Positions 44,147-53,226 are shown, numbered from the stretch's first letter. The stretch: DNA of 64,000 nucleotides from JAEELC01 sp963605425 (GCA_963605425.1 CAVCUQ010000005.1:9873-73872), one strand, 5' to 3'. The notes: a model not told the origin generated them from the sequence alone. Numbers and translations are program-made.

Positions 44147-46789
44147 ATGAGAATTATACCAAAAACTGCCAAAGTTAAAATTCAATTCTTTAGAAATATC
44201 TCTATAGTAGATGTTTTAATCGGCATATTTGCCTTACTTCTAATGGTTTTATTATTCCTTACAAATATAGGAATTGCTAAATATTTCATAATGGTCGGAA
44301 TCTTTGCAATAGCTGTATGCTTATTCTTACCATTTGATGGACAAAGATTCTACATGGTATTTGCAAACTATGCTAAATATCTATTCACTATTAAGAAATA
44401 TAATCTGCAAATTAAAGACGCATCTAGTAATGTCTTAAATATCTTACCTTATCGTGATATTAAAGATGGTTATATTGTTTATGAATCATATTTTGCAGGA
44501 GTAATTGAAATTGACCCACGTGAATTTAGATTACTTTCCGGTTATAAACAAGATGAAATTATTGAACAATATTTTGGTAAGATTATTAGATCTGTATCAG
44601 GTAAGAGTAAAGCATCCCTTGTTAAGATTGATAGACAATTACGTCTTAATAAATATATTAAGCAAGAAGAAGATAAAATTGATAAACTAAAAATTTTATT
44701 TGACGCTGGCGAAATGAATGAAAAAGAATTATTTGAAAGAACTAGAATCATTCAAGATAGAATTGAAATTTATAAGAATCTAGATGAAAATCAAGTAATT
44801 AAAAAACCTTACTATTATTTTGTAATATATGATAGTGAAAAGAATGTTATTGATGAAGTCTTAAATGAAGCTGTTTCAACATTTTTAGATGCTGGAATGA
44901 CTTCTCATAGATTATCAAATAAAGAACTTGCAGTATTCTTAAAGCATAACTATCAAGAAGACTTCAATGAAGATGATGTAGACTTACTTTCAGAAGATGA
45001 ACTATTAAATTGGGTTATTCCTCATGATGTAAGTTTTACAACTAATAATACTTATGTAGATGGAGTTAAAACTTATAACTTTACAGTAAAAGGTTATCCT
45101 CTATATGTATTAAATGCTTGGGGATATAAAATGTTCAACTTAGATCATACTAAGGTTGTAATGAACATTGAACCATATGAGAAGAATAAAGCGGTTAAGA
45201 TGATAGATAGATCTATTCAAGAACTTGTATCTCAAAGTGAACAATCATATCGTGCTTCATCTTTAATTAGTAAACAAACTCACATTGATACACTTGTAGA
45301 TTTAATGCGTAGACTTCAAAATGATAATGAAACTTTATTTAAGGTAACTATTCATATTTGTTTATATGAACAACCTAATACTAATGGTAAAGCCTTAAAG
45401 AAGAATTTAAAGAGTAGCCTTTCAGAAGATGGATTTGAACTTGTTGAAAATTATGCTAGACAAAATAAAGCATTCGTTTCATCTAATCTATCCAAATATG
45501 ATGCATTTGAAGAGTATTCAAGATCTATTCATTCAACAAGTGTAGCAGCTGTATTCCCATTCGTCTTATCAACTGTAATGGATGATAAGGGAGATATAAT
45601 CGGTGTAAATAAGGGTTACCCTGTAATTATTGATTTCTTTGCTAGAAATAGTGAACGTGTTAACTCAAATATGGTTATTATTGGTAAATCAGGTTCAGGT
45701 AAATCTTATGCAACAAAGACTATTTTGTCACAACTTGCTAGTGAGAACTCTAAAATATTTATTCTAGACCCTGAAGATGAATACAAATATTTATCTGATT
45801 CACTAGGTGGTAAAACAATTGATGTTGGTACAGCTACAAGTGGTAGATTAAATCCATTCCATATCATTACAACTCTAGAAGCTGATGAAGGAAATGGAGC
45901 TGTAAACAACTTTGGTATTCACCTTCAATTCCTAGAAGAATTCTTTAAGGTAATCCTTGAAGGAATCTCTAGTGAACCTCTTGAATATTTAAATAATTTA
46001 ATTATTGAATTATATCATTCTAAAAATATTGATTCACACACAGACCTTTCAACTTTAAATGCCGAAGATTATCCTATCTTTGATGATTTATATGATTTAG
46101 TAGAAGAAAGACTTGAAGAAGCTGATAGTGAATATGATATTAAGAATTTAAGAATCATCTTAAATTATGTTGCAAAATTCTCAAAAGAAGGAAGAAATGC
46201 ACTTCTTTGGAATGGTCCATCTAGTCTTTCTGTAGATGAAAACTTTGCGGTATTCAACTTTAGAAGTTTACTTGCAAATAAGAATGGTACTATTGCAAAT
46301 GCGCAAATGTTACTTATCTTAAAGTGGCTTGATAATGAAATTATTAAGAATAGAGACTTTAATTTAAAATATAAGACCGATAGAAAAATTATTGTTGTAA
46401 TTGATGAGGCCCATGTCTTCATTGATGAAAAATATCCTATTGCCTTAGACTTTATGTATAATCTTGCAAAACGTATCAGAAAATATAATGGTATGCAAAT
46501 TGTTATCACTCAAAATATTAAAGATTTCGTTGGTAGCCAAGAACTTGCAAGAAAATCTACAGCCATTATTAATGCTTGTCAATATTCATTTATTTTCTCA
46601 CTAGCTCCAAATGATATGGATGACTTATGTACTCTATATGATAAAGCTGGTAAGATTAATGAAATTGAACAAGATCAAATTATTAATAACCCTCGTGGTC
46701 ACGCCTTTATTATTACGGGACCTAGTTCAAGAAATAATATTGAGATAGTAGCTAGCGAGCGTGTTAGAAAATTATTCGAAGAAAAATAA
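44147..46789 (+). CDS. virB4: T4SS ATPase, VirB4/TraE family
   Basis: The 880-residue protein starts with two short membrane helices (residues 18-65; VirB3-like), then an N-terminal domain and a RecA-like ATPase. Walker A is GKSGSGKS (513-520), Walker B IDEAH (Asp753-Glu754), followed by RIRKYNGMQIVITQNIKDF. The DPEDEYKYLS motif after the P-loop is typical of VirB4/TraE. The fused N-terminal helices suggest a VirB3-VirB4 fusion, as known in several systems. It powers assembly and transport at the cytosolic face. AAGGAGAT sets the start. Confidence 0.95.
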   Translation: MRIIPKTAKVKIQFFRNISIVDVLIGIFALLLMVLLFLTNIGIAKYFIMVGIFAIAVCLFLPFDGQRFYMVFANYAKYLFTIKKYNLQIKDASSNVLNILPYRDIKDGYIVYESYFAGVIEIDPREFRLLSGYKQDEIIEQYFGKIIRSVSGKSKASLVKIDRQLRLNKYIKQEEDKIDKLKILFDAGEMNEKELFERTRIIQDRIEIYKNLDENQVIKKPYYYFVIYDSEKNVIDEVLNEAVSTFLDAGMTSHRLSNKELAVFLKHNYQEDFNEDDVDLLSEDELLNWVIPHDVSFTTNNTYVDGVKTYNFTVKGYPLYVLNAWGYKMFNLDHTKVVMNIEPYEKNKAVKMIDRSIQELVSQSEQSYRASSLISKQTHIDTLVDLMRRLQNDNETLFKVTIHICLYEQPNTNGKALKKNLKSSLSEDGFELVENYARQNKAFVSSNLSKYDAFEEYSRSIHSTSVAAVFPFVLSTVMDDKGDIIGVNKGYPVIIDFFARNSERVNSNMVIIGKSGSGKSYATKTILSQLASENSKIFILDPEDEYKYLSDSLGGKTIDVGTATSGRLNPFHIITTLEADEGNGAVNNFGIHLQFLEEFFKVILEGISSEPLEYLNNLIIELYHSKNIDSHTDLSTLNAEDYPIFDDLYDLVEERLEEADSEYDIKNLRIILNYVAKFSKEGRNALLWNGPSSLSVDENFAVFNFRSLLANKNGTIANAQMLLILKWLDNEIIKNRDFNLKYKTDRKIIVVIDEAHVFIDEKYPIALDFMYNLAKRIRKYNGMQIVITQNIKDFVGSQELARKSTAIINACQYSFIFSLAPNDMDDLCTLYDKAGKINEIEQDQIINNPRGHAFIITGPSSRNNIEIVASERVRKLFEEK

Positions 46790-46865
46790 TATTATTTGCT
46801 ATACTAATCCCATAATTCTCACATTATTTAGTTCTATAATGTAGGCATAAATGAAGGTGAAAGTC

Positions 46866-47087
46866 ATGAATAAAAGATTAGTATTAATTCCAGTAAGTTT
46901 GCTTGGCATTATGCTTACCTATAAAATGCCACATATAGATCAGATAGAATATAAGAGTGAAAACAACCTTGAAGAGGTAAGTGCTTCTTGGGATAACAGT
47001 ATTCAACTTAATTATTTAGAGAATTATAATAAAGCAAGCCAAATTGAAAGCACAAATTTATTAATTGAAAATAAGGAGAACGACTAA
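46866..47087 (+). CDS. Small exported or membrane peptide at the end of the T4SS region (73 aa)
   Basis: The ATG at 46866 follows AAGGTGAAAG, and TATAAT (46835-46840) upstream may give it its own promoter. The N-terminal segment VLIPVSLLGIMLTYKMP is a possible signal or anchor. The rest is acidic and Asn-rich with no known motif. It ends in a hairpin terminator that also closes the region. It is new to me and may be part of the T4SS operon or a separate small protein. Confidence 0.6.
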   Translation: MNKRLVLIPVSLLGIMLTYKMPHIDQIEYKSENNLEEVSASWDNSIQLNYLENYNKASQIESTNLLIENKEND

Positions 47088-47104
47088 ACGTTCTCTTTGT
47101 TTTT
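47076..47104 (+). terminator. Terminator at the end of the T4SS region
   Basis: GAGAACG (47076-47082) and CGTTCTC (47089-47095) form a 7-bp stem with the stop codon in its loop, followed by TTTGTTTTT. Confidence 0.75.
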
Positions 47105-47150
47105 AATTTGTGATTATTTTTTATTATAGTTATAAAGATTTATTTAAATT

Positions 47151-47185
47151 TAAAAAAGAGGTTTAGCCATTTAGGGCTAGACCTC
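47151..47185 (-). terminator. Terminator of clpB
   Basis: On the minus strand an 11-bp stem is formed by GAGGTCTAGCC and GGCTAAACCTC (47158-47185) with one T-G pair. It is followed by a run of T (complement of 47151-47157). Confidence 0.75.
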
Positions 47186-47193
47186 AGTTATTA

Positions 47194-49311
47194 TTATTTT
47201 TCGAATATCTTAAATTCATCTCTTTGAACATCAAGAGCATATTCTACATTTGGCTTGATATTACCAGCTACAATCTCACGGGCAATATAAGTTTCAATAT
47301 TCTTTTGAATATATCTTCTAATAGGTCTTGCACCATAAGTTATATCAAAGGCTTGAGATAATATATATTCCTTTACTTGATCAGTGAAGAAGATATGTAC
47401 ATTCTCGGCTACAAGTCTTGCATTTAATTCTTGTAACATCTTAGATACAATCTTGTATTGAACATCTTTACCTAATGTATTGAACACAATGATTTCATCG
47501 ATTCTGTTTAAGAATTCAGGTTTGAAGTAACCACTAGATTTAACCATATTAATTACATCATCTTTAGATTTACCTTCAAGAAGAAGTTCTGAACCTAAGT
47601 TAGATGTCATAATAATGATTGTATTCTTAAAGTCTACAACTTTACCTTGACCATCAGTTAAACGACCATCATCAAGTAATTGAAGAAGAACATTGAATAC
47701 ATCTCTATGTGCTTTTTCGATTTCATCAAATAGAATGATACAATAAGGATTACGTCTTACAGCTTCAGTTAATTGACCACCTTCATCGTATCCTACATAT
47801 CCAGGAGGAGCTCCAATTAATTTAGCGACTGAATGTGGCTCCATATATTCACTCATATCTATACGCACAATATGCTTTTCTGAGTCAAATAATTGTTCAG
47901 CTAAAGCTTTTGCAAGTTCTGTTTTACCTACACCAGTAGGTCCTAAGAACATGAATGAACCAATAGGTCTATTTGCATCATTAATACCAGCTCTTTGTCT
48001 GATAATTGCATCACTAACTTCTTTAATAGCCTCATCTTGACCGATTACTCTGTAAGATAAGTTTTCTGCTAGGTTAAGAACTTTCTCTCTTTCACCTTGA
48101 ACTAGTTTAGCTACAGGAATGTTAGTCCACTTAGATACGATTTGAGCTACATCGTTTTCGGTTACAGTTTCAGTTAACATATTTCCTTCTTTAGAAGAAT
48201 TCTCAAAGTCTGTGATTTCTTTTTCAAGAGCAGGAATAGTTTGATATTGTAATTCACTAGCTTTCTTATAGTTTCCTTCAGAATAAGCCATTTCAAGTTC
48301 ATGCTTTAAACTAGTAAGTTTATTTTTCTTTAATTTAAAGTTTTCAAGATCTGTCTTTTCTTTAGTCCACTCATCTTTTAATTCCTTTTCTTTTGCAAGA
48401 AGAGTATTAAGCTCAGTATCTAGGTCCTCTAAACGTTTCTTAGAAACTGGATCAGTTTCATTCTTTAAAGAGATTTGTTCAATCTTAATTTGAGTAATAC
48501 GTCTTTCTGTGTTATCAAGTTCAACTGGCATTGAATCAAGGTCTAGACGAACAGAAGCACAAGCTTCATCAATTAAGTCTATTGCTTTATCCGGTAAGAA
48601 TCTATCTGTAATATATCTATTTGAAAGAAGTGCTGCTTGAACAATTGCATTGTCCTTAATATGAACACCATGATGAATTTCAAATGATTCCTTTATACCA
48701 CGAAGTATTGAAATTGTATCTTCAACAGATGGCTCAGCTACAAGAACCTTTTGGAATCTTCTTTCTAGAGCTGCATCTTTTTCGATATATTTCTTATATT
48801 CGTTTAATGTAGTAGCACCAATACAGTGTAATTCACCACGAGCTAGCATTGGTTTTAAGATGTTTCCAGCATCCATAGCACCATCAGTCTTACCAGCTCC
48901 TACAATTAAATGTATTTCATCAATGAAAAGTATAATCTTTCCATCAGATTCAGTAATCTTCTTAAGTACGGCTTTTAATCTTTGTTCAAATTCACCTCTA
49001 TACATTGCACCTGCGACAAGGCTAGCCATATCAAGTTCAAAGATTTCCTTTCCTTTTAATGAATCAGGTACATCACCTGAAACAATACGACGTGCAAGTC
49101 CTTCAACTACGGCTGTTTTACCTACACCAGGTTCACCAATTAATACTGGATTATTTTTTGTTTTTCTTGTTAATATTTTAACTATACGTCTGATTTCTTC
49201 GTCTCTACCAATAACAGGGTCAATTTTACCTTGCTTTGCTAGTTCAACTAGATTTCTTCCGTATTTTTCTAAGATGTTTTCATCTTGTTCATAATTTGGT
49301 TGTTGCATCAT
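47194..49311 (-). CDS. clpB: ClpB disaggregase lacking the N-domain
   Basis: The 705-residue protein has two AAA+ modules. NBD1 has GEPGVGKT (59-66) and NBD2 has GPTGVGKT and IDMSEYMEPHSVAKLIG. The coiled-coil M-domain with DPVSKKRLEDLDTELNTL between them identifies ClpB and not ClpC/ClpA. The usual N-terminal substrate domain of about 145 residues is absent: translation begins just before DENILEKYGRNLVELAKQGK. ClpB rescues aggregates with DnaK. The ATG at 49311 after GGGTGA is better than the GTG at 49320. A CIRCE element covers its promoter, so HrcA should repress it. Confidence 0.95.
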   Translation of the reverse strand: MMQQPNYEQDENILEKYGRNLVELAKQGKIDPVIGRDEEIRRIVKILTRKTKNNPVLIGEPGVGKTAVVEGLARRIVSGDVPDSLKGKEIFELDMASLVAGAMYRGEFEQRLKAVLKKITESDGKIILFIDEIHLIVGAGKTDGAMDAGNILKPMLARGELHCIGATTLNEYKKYIEKDAALERRFQKVLVAEPSVEDTISILRGIKESFEIHHGVHIKDNAIVQAALLSNRYITDRFLPDKAIDLIDEACASVRLDLDSMPVELDNTERRITQIKIEQISLKNETDPVSKKRLEDLDTELNTLLAKEKELKDEWTKEKTDLENFKLKKNKLTSLKHELEMAYSEGNYKKASELQYQTIPALEKEITDFENSSKEGNMLTETVTENDVAQIVSKWTNIPVAKLVQGEREKVLNLAENLSYRVIGQDEAIKEVSDAIIRQRAGINDANRPIGSFMFLGPTGVGKTELAKALAEQLFDSEKHIVRIDMSEYMEPHSVAKLIGAPPGYVGYDEGGQLTEAVRRNPYCIILFDEIEKAHRDVFNVLLQLLDDGRLTDGQGKVVDFKNTIIIMTSNLGSELLLEGKSKDDVINMVKSSGYFKPEFLNRIDEIIVFNTLGKDVQYKIVSKMLQELNARLVAENVHIFFTDQVKEYILSQAFDITYGARPIRRYIQKNIETYIAREIVAGNIKPNVEYALDVQRDEFKIFEK

Positions 49312-49336
49312 ATAGATCACCCACTTTCCAATTAAT

Positions 49337-49378
49337 ATTATAGTCTTATTTTTGGCACTGTCAAGTATTGAGTGCCAA
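49337..49378 (-). promoter_or_regulatory. clpB promoter with CIRCE operator
   Basis: TTGGCACTG-N9-GAGTGCCAA (49352-49378) matches the 9-9-9 CIRCE inverted repeat bound by HrcA, with one mismatch in the arms. It overlaps a consensus minus-strand promoter, TTGACA (49364-49359) and TATAAT (49342-49337), spaced 16. HrcA binding would block polymerase directly. Confidence 0.85.
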
Positions 49379-49401
49379 AAGATTTTAAAATTATTTTTTA
49401 A

Positions 49402-49446
49402 TTGACTTTATATGCCCTTATTTGATATAATTGCAAATGATTTGCA
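49402..49446 (+). promoter_or_regulatory. Promoter with Fur-family-type 7-1-7 palindrome (candidate Zur box)
   Basis: TTGACT (49402-49407) and TATAAT (49426-49431), spaced 18, are followed at once by TGCAAAT-G-ATTTGCA (49432-49446). This is a perfect 7-1-7 inverted repeat, the architecture of Fur/Zur/PerR boxes. It covers the transcription start of a zinc-type lipoprotein gene, so zinc control is the natural guess. Confidence 0.6.
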
Positions 49447-49460
49447 TTTAGAGGTGAATT

Positions 49461-50303
49461 ATGAAGAAATTATTTATTAGCTTATTAAGCATTATATTTA
49501 TATTATTATCTTGTGCGTCTTGTACTAAAAGTGAAAGTTCAGATATAGTAGTATCTTTTTATGCCTTAAGGGAACTAACTGAAAATCTTGTTAAGGATAC
49601 TGATTTAAAAGTTGATACATTAATTAGCGGCACAAGTGAACCACATGATTTTGAGATTAGTGCTAGAGGAGTTCAAAAACTATATGATAGTAAACTAATT
49701 ATATTTAATGGTTATAATCTAGAAGAATTTGAAAGTTCTTTAGATGGTGAGCTTAAGTCTAAGGTATTACATGCGTCAAAAGATGTTGAAGCTGTTTATG
49801 TAAATAAGACAGAAGACCCTCATACTTTTGCTAGTCCTAAATCTTTAAAGATTATGCTTAATACCATTAAAGAATCTTTAATAGAAACTTTTAGTGATAA
49901 GAAAGATACAATCATCCTAAATTATAATACTTATTATAATCTTTTAGATGAAGTAGATACTCTTTATACCAATTTCTTTGAAACAACAAATAAAAAGATA
50001 ATTACAGGTCATGAAGCATTTAATTATGTTTCAAGAGACTATAATTATGAATTTAAAGCAGTAAATGGTATTAATGAAGAAGAACCTACAGCTAAAAAGA
50101 TTGAAGAAATACAAAATTATATTAAAGATAATAATATAAACACTATATATGGTGAAGAATTTGAAGAAAATGAAACAATCGAAAATATTGCAAGAGAGTG
50201 TAATATAAAGACAGAAAATCTATATACTCTAGAAATGATGTCTGAAAATGGACTATCTCTAATAGAAGCACTTAAAAATAATATTAATATACTAAAAAAG
50301 TAA
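49461..50303 (+). CDS. Zinc/manganese-type substrate-binding lipoprotein (ZnuA/TroA-like)
   Basis: The 280-residue precursor has a lipobox at LLSC (Cys18), with CASC (Cys21) also possible. The metal-binding pattern of cluster A-I proteins is complete: His62 (EPHDF), His121 in DPHTFASP, His184 in GHEAFNY, and acidic Glu232/233 in YGEEF. These proteins capture Zn2+ or Mn2+ outside the cell for an ABC importer. No His-rich loop is present. No ATPase or permease gene is adjacent, so it must work with distant partners. The AGAGGTGA site and upstream palindrome support the start and regulation. Confidence 0.9.
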   Translation: MKKLFISLLSIIFILLSCASCTKSESSDIVVSFYALRELTENLVKDTDLKVDTLISGTSEPHDFEISARGVQKLYDSKLIIFNGYNLEEFESSLDGELKSKVLHASKDVEAVYVNKTEDPHTFASPKSLKIMLNTIKESLIETFSDKKDTIILNYNTYYNLLDEVDTLYTNFFETTNKKIITGHEAFNYVSRDYNYEFKAVNGINEEEPTAKKIEEIQNYIKDNNINTIYGEEFEENETIENIARECNIKTENLYTLEMMSENGLSLIEALKNNINILKK

Positions 50304-50357
50304 TTATATGATATTTAAATTTGTGGTATACTAATAGAGAATATAGGAGTTATTTAT

Positions 50358-51845
50358 ATGATATATATAGTTGGAGATTCTACTGTTGCACAATTTAATG
50401 AAGTTTATTACTATCATCGCTACGGTTGGGGTACAATGCTTTATAATTATTTTAAAGATGGTACTGAGTTTTTAAATTTAGCTCTTTCTGGTCGTAGTTC
50501 TTTAAGTTTTACTAGAGAAAATAATTATAATAAGTTTAAAGATGGTATTAAAGAAGGAGACTTTGTATTTATAGGATTTGGTCATAACGATGAAAAAGAC
50601 GATGACCCAAAAAGATATACAAATCCTACTGGTTCTATTAATGATGAAGGTTCATTTAAATATGTTTTATATAACTATTATATAAAGGTTGCAAAATTAA
50701 AAGGTGCTACACCTATTTTATGTACACCTATTGCACGTTTAGATGATAGAAATATCTATGACGGTAAGTTTGCTCATATAACAGATAATGGTGATTACCG
50801 CAAATGTATAATTTCTCTTGCAAAAGAAGAAAATATTGATTATGTAGACTTAACTAGTTTTAGTGTGGAGCTAAATAAAGAAGAAGGATATTGCCTTTCT
50901 TGTTTAAGACATGCAATTACTAAAGGTAAGATGCAAGACGGCAAACTTGTTCCTGATTTGGGTACAGTTGATTCAACTCACATTAATATATATGGAGCTA
51001 AAGTTTATGCTTATTACATAGCTAAAACCTTAAAAGAATCTAATTCAAGTATTAAAAATTTAATTAAAGATGATTTAGTAAAACCTACTTTAGAAAAAGA
51101 TTTAGTTAAAGATAGTGATTATGTATATGTACCTTATATATCACCTGACTTTTCAAATTATAAAGCACCAGCTTGGTTTAAAGGTGACAGCGAGTTTGTA
51201 GGTACTGCCTTTGGTGACACTGGAAGAGGAACATTTGATGATTCTAATGGATATTTTGCCTATAAAGAAAATAATAAATTCTATGTAGGACAAATTCTTA
51301 AAAATGATGGTAAGTATACACCACTTGGAAAGATTAGTCTAAATTCTGAAGGATGTGCTCAAATAGCTAAAAAGATAGATATTAACCGTAATTTCTATGC
51401 TAAAGTAAAAGCTAAAATTATTGATATGTCACAAGAATTTGAACAAGGATTTGGTTTAGCCTTAAGAGATGATTATTATTTAGGATTAAAGATTACAGAT
51501 AAGACAATTAAGTCTAATTATGTAGCTTCAAGCCTTCTTGTAACTCAATCTCATCTTGTTTCTAATCATTCTCGAGAAAATGGTATTTTAAAGCCATCAG
51601 ATAATAGTGTAGATGGTTTCTATAATACTCTTGATACGGCTGAGTTTTCTATCTATCGTTTAGGACAAGTTGTAGAGGTTAAGACTGTATTTAAAGGCAT
51701 CGTATACGAAACAACATATACTGATTTTGATTTCCAAAAGATTGATAAGGATTATTTTTATTTAACAATGTTTTCAGCTAAGTCAATTAAAATTGAATTT
51801 AGCGATTTTGAATTTGAAGATCGTGGTTTAGCCCAAGGAGCTTAA
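50358..51845 (+). CDS. SGNH/GDSL esterase (rhamnogalacturonan acetylesterase-like) with C-terminal beta domain
   Basis: Residues 1-225 form an SGNH hydrolase. Block I is GDSTV with Ser8, then SGRSS, GHND (block III), and DSTHIN with the Asp-x-x-His pair near 205-208. This closely follows rhamnogalacturonan acetylesterases that deacetylate pectin. Residues 255-495 look like a separate beta-sandwich (GDSEFVGTAFGDTG, YFYLTMFSAKSIKIEFSDFEF), perhaps for carbohydrate binding. There is no signal peptide, so deacetylation would be cytosolic, which is unusual for plant-polymer enzymes. An extended -10 (TGGTATACT) lies at 50324-50332. The next gene starts one base after the stop codon. Confidence 0.85.
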   Translation: MIYIVGDSTVAQFNEVYYYHRYGWGTMLYNYFKDGTEFLNLALSGRSSLSFTRENNYNKFKDGIKEGDFVFIGFGHNDEKDDDPKRYTNPTGSINDEGSFKYVLYNYYIKVAKLKGATPILCTPIARLDDRNIYDGKFAHITDNGDYRKCIISLAKEENIDYVDLTSFSVELNKEEGYCLSCLRHAITKGKMQDGKLVPDLGTVDSTHINIYGAKVYAYYIAKTLKESNSSIKNLIKDDLVKPTLEKDLVKDSDYVYVPYISPDFSNYKAPAWFKGDSEFVGTAFGDTGRGTFDDSNGYFAYKENNKFYVGQILKNDGKYTPLGKISLNSEGCAQIAKKIDINRNFYAKVKAKIIDMSQEFEQGFGLALRDDYYLGLKITDKTIKSNYVASSLLVTQSHLVSNHSRENGILKPSDNSVDGFYNTLDTAEFSIYRLGQVVEVKTVFKGIVYETTYTDFDFQKIDKDYFYLTMFSAKSIKIEFSDFEFEDRGLAQGA

Positions 51846-51846
51846 T

Positions 51847-53226
51847 ATGGAGGAAAGAAAAGTACAATTCCGTGCTATTAAACAAGATTATTCTGGTAAG
51901 GGAATTGTAAATTATAAGAATAAGAATTATAGATTTCCAAATCTAATTGTAAATGAGGAAGCTATATTTAATGTAGAAAAATTTAATCAAAAAGAACCAC
52001 TTAAGTTAGATAAAATAGTTAAATTATCCGATATAAGATGTAAGGCAGAATGTCCTAACTTTGGAAGTTGTCCTTTATGTACATATTCTCACCTCCCTTA
52101 TTCTAAGGAAATAGAATTAAAAGAAGCATATGTAAAGGATTTATTTTCAAAGATTAGAGATTTTAAGTTTGTACCTACTAGAAAAGCAGAACAACTTGAA
52201 CATTATCAAAACAAAACTAATTTATTTGCATCCAAATCTAAGGCAGGTAAATTTAGTTTAGGTTTCTTTAATAAAGATACTAATTCTATTTATAATATTA
52301 CTGAATGTAATTTGGCTCACTCTTCTTTTAATAAATTAAGCATTTTAATTAATAGAGTCTTTTCATCAGTTGAACCTTATGATTCTAAGACTAGAAAAGG
52401 TGTAATTAAATCAGTACTTATTCGTTACACAAGTAAAGAAGTGATGGTTATAATTAATACTAATGGTATTGATTTACCTAAAAAAGAAGTACTTGTAAAA
52501 GAATTAATTAATGCTAAATTAAATGTAACTAATGTAATTCAAAATTATAGTGAACGTGTCGGATCTAAGTTTGAAGAAAAGACGAGAATTTTATATGGTC
52601 AAGGTTATATATTTGAAGATACTCATGGTATTAAATACAGAATCTCTTCTAAATCATTCTATGATTCGAATACCGAGATGACTTTTGCATTATATAACGA
52701 TGCGATTAAACTTGCAGGTATCAAGGAAAATGATAAGGTTTTAACATTATTTAGTCAAATTGGTGTTTTACCAATATTACTTGATAAAGAAAAAGCTATA
52801 GTTATAGCTCAGGATTCTAATAAGTTTAATATTTCTGATTTAGAAACTAACTTTAAGCTAAATAAAGTAAAAAGAGCTGAAACTATGTCCCTTGAAGCGC
52901 CTAAGGCTTTAAGAGAGGTTAGATTAAGTAAAAGACAAATTGATACTGTTTTTGTTGAACCATCTGATTTAGGTATCTCTAATGAACTAATTTTAGAATT
53001 AATTAAATTAAACCCAAAAAGATTGGTTTATATTTCTCATAATGCAAAAACTAGTGAGAAGGATACTTTTAATTTAGGACAAAGCGGTTATTTCCTTAAA
53101 AAGCAAGAAATTGTTGATACAAACCCTCGTGTTTTTGAAATATCAAGTATTTTATTATTTGAATCTAAGATAAAAAATCAAGTCAAGGAAGAAAAAGATT
53201 ATTCTAAGAAAAGAATAAAAAGGTAA
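51847..53226 (+). CDS. TrmA/RlmD-family RNA methyltransferase homologue with degenerate active site
   Basis: The 459-residue protein aligns to RNA m5U methyltransferases: an N-terminal TRAM-like beta domain, a [4Fe-4S] cysteine set (Cys69-x5-Cys75-x2-Cys78, plus Cys154 in TECNLAH) and a C-terminal SAM fold. The cluster cysteines are intact. However, the catalytic cysteine of SCNP is His398 (ISHNAKTSEKD), DPPR is EPSD (371-374), the F-x-Q-V-N motif is FYDSN (271-275), and the glycine-rich SAM loop LDLxCGxG is LTLFSQIG. It should therefore be inactive as a methyltransferase, although it might still bind RNA. It begins one base after the esterase stop. Confidence 0.8.
   Translation: MEERKVQFRAIKQDYSGKGIVNYKNKNYRFPNLIVNEEAIFNVEKFNQKEPLKLDKIVKLSDIRCKAECPNFGSCPLCTYSHLPYSKEIELKEAYVKDLFSKIRDFKFVPTRKAEQLEHYQNKTNLFASKSKAGKFSLGFFNKDTNSIYNITECNLAHSSFNKLSILINRVFSSVEPYDSKTRKGVIKSVLIRYTSKEVMVIINTNGIDLPKKEVLVKELINAKLNVTNVIQNYSERVGSKFEEKTRILYGQGYIFEDTHGIKYRISSKSFYDSNTEMTFALYNDAIKLAGIKENDKVLTLFSQIGVLPILLDKEKAIVIAQDSNKFNISDLETNFKLNKVKRAETMSLEAPKALREVRLSKRQIDTVFVEPSDLGISNELILELIKLNPKRLVYISHNAKTSEKDTFNLGQSGYFLKKQEIVDTNPRVFEISSILLFESKIKNQVKEEKDYSKKRIKR

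Noticed and set aside
21431..47193. Prophage or recent integrative element
   Set aside because: No integrase, capsid, terminase, relaxase or flanking direct repeats were seen, and base composition and codon use match the neighbouring housekeeping genes.
48860..49294. Plus-strand frame opposite clpB
   Set aside because: It is a shadow of the highly conserved ClpB NBD1 coding sequence and has no ribosome site or family match.
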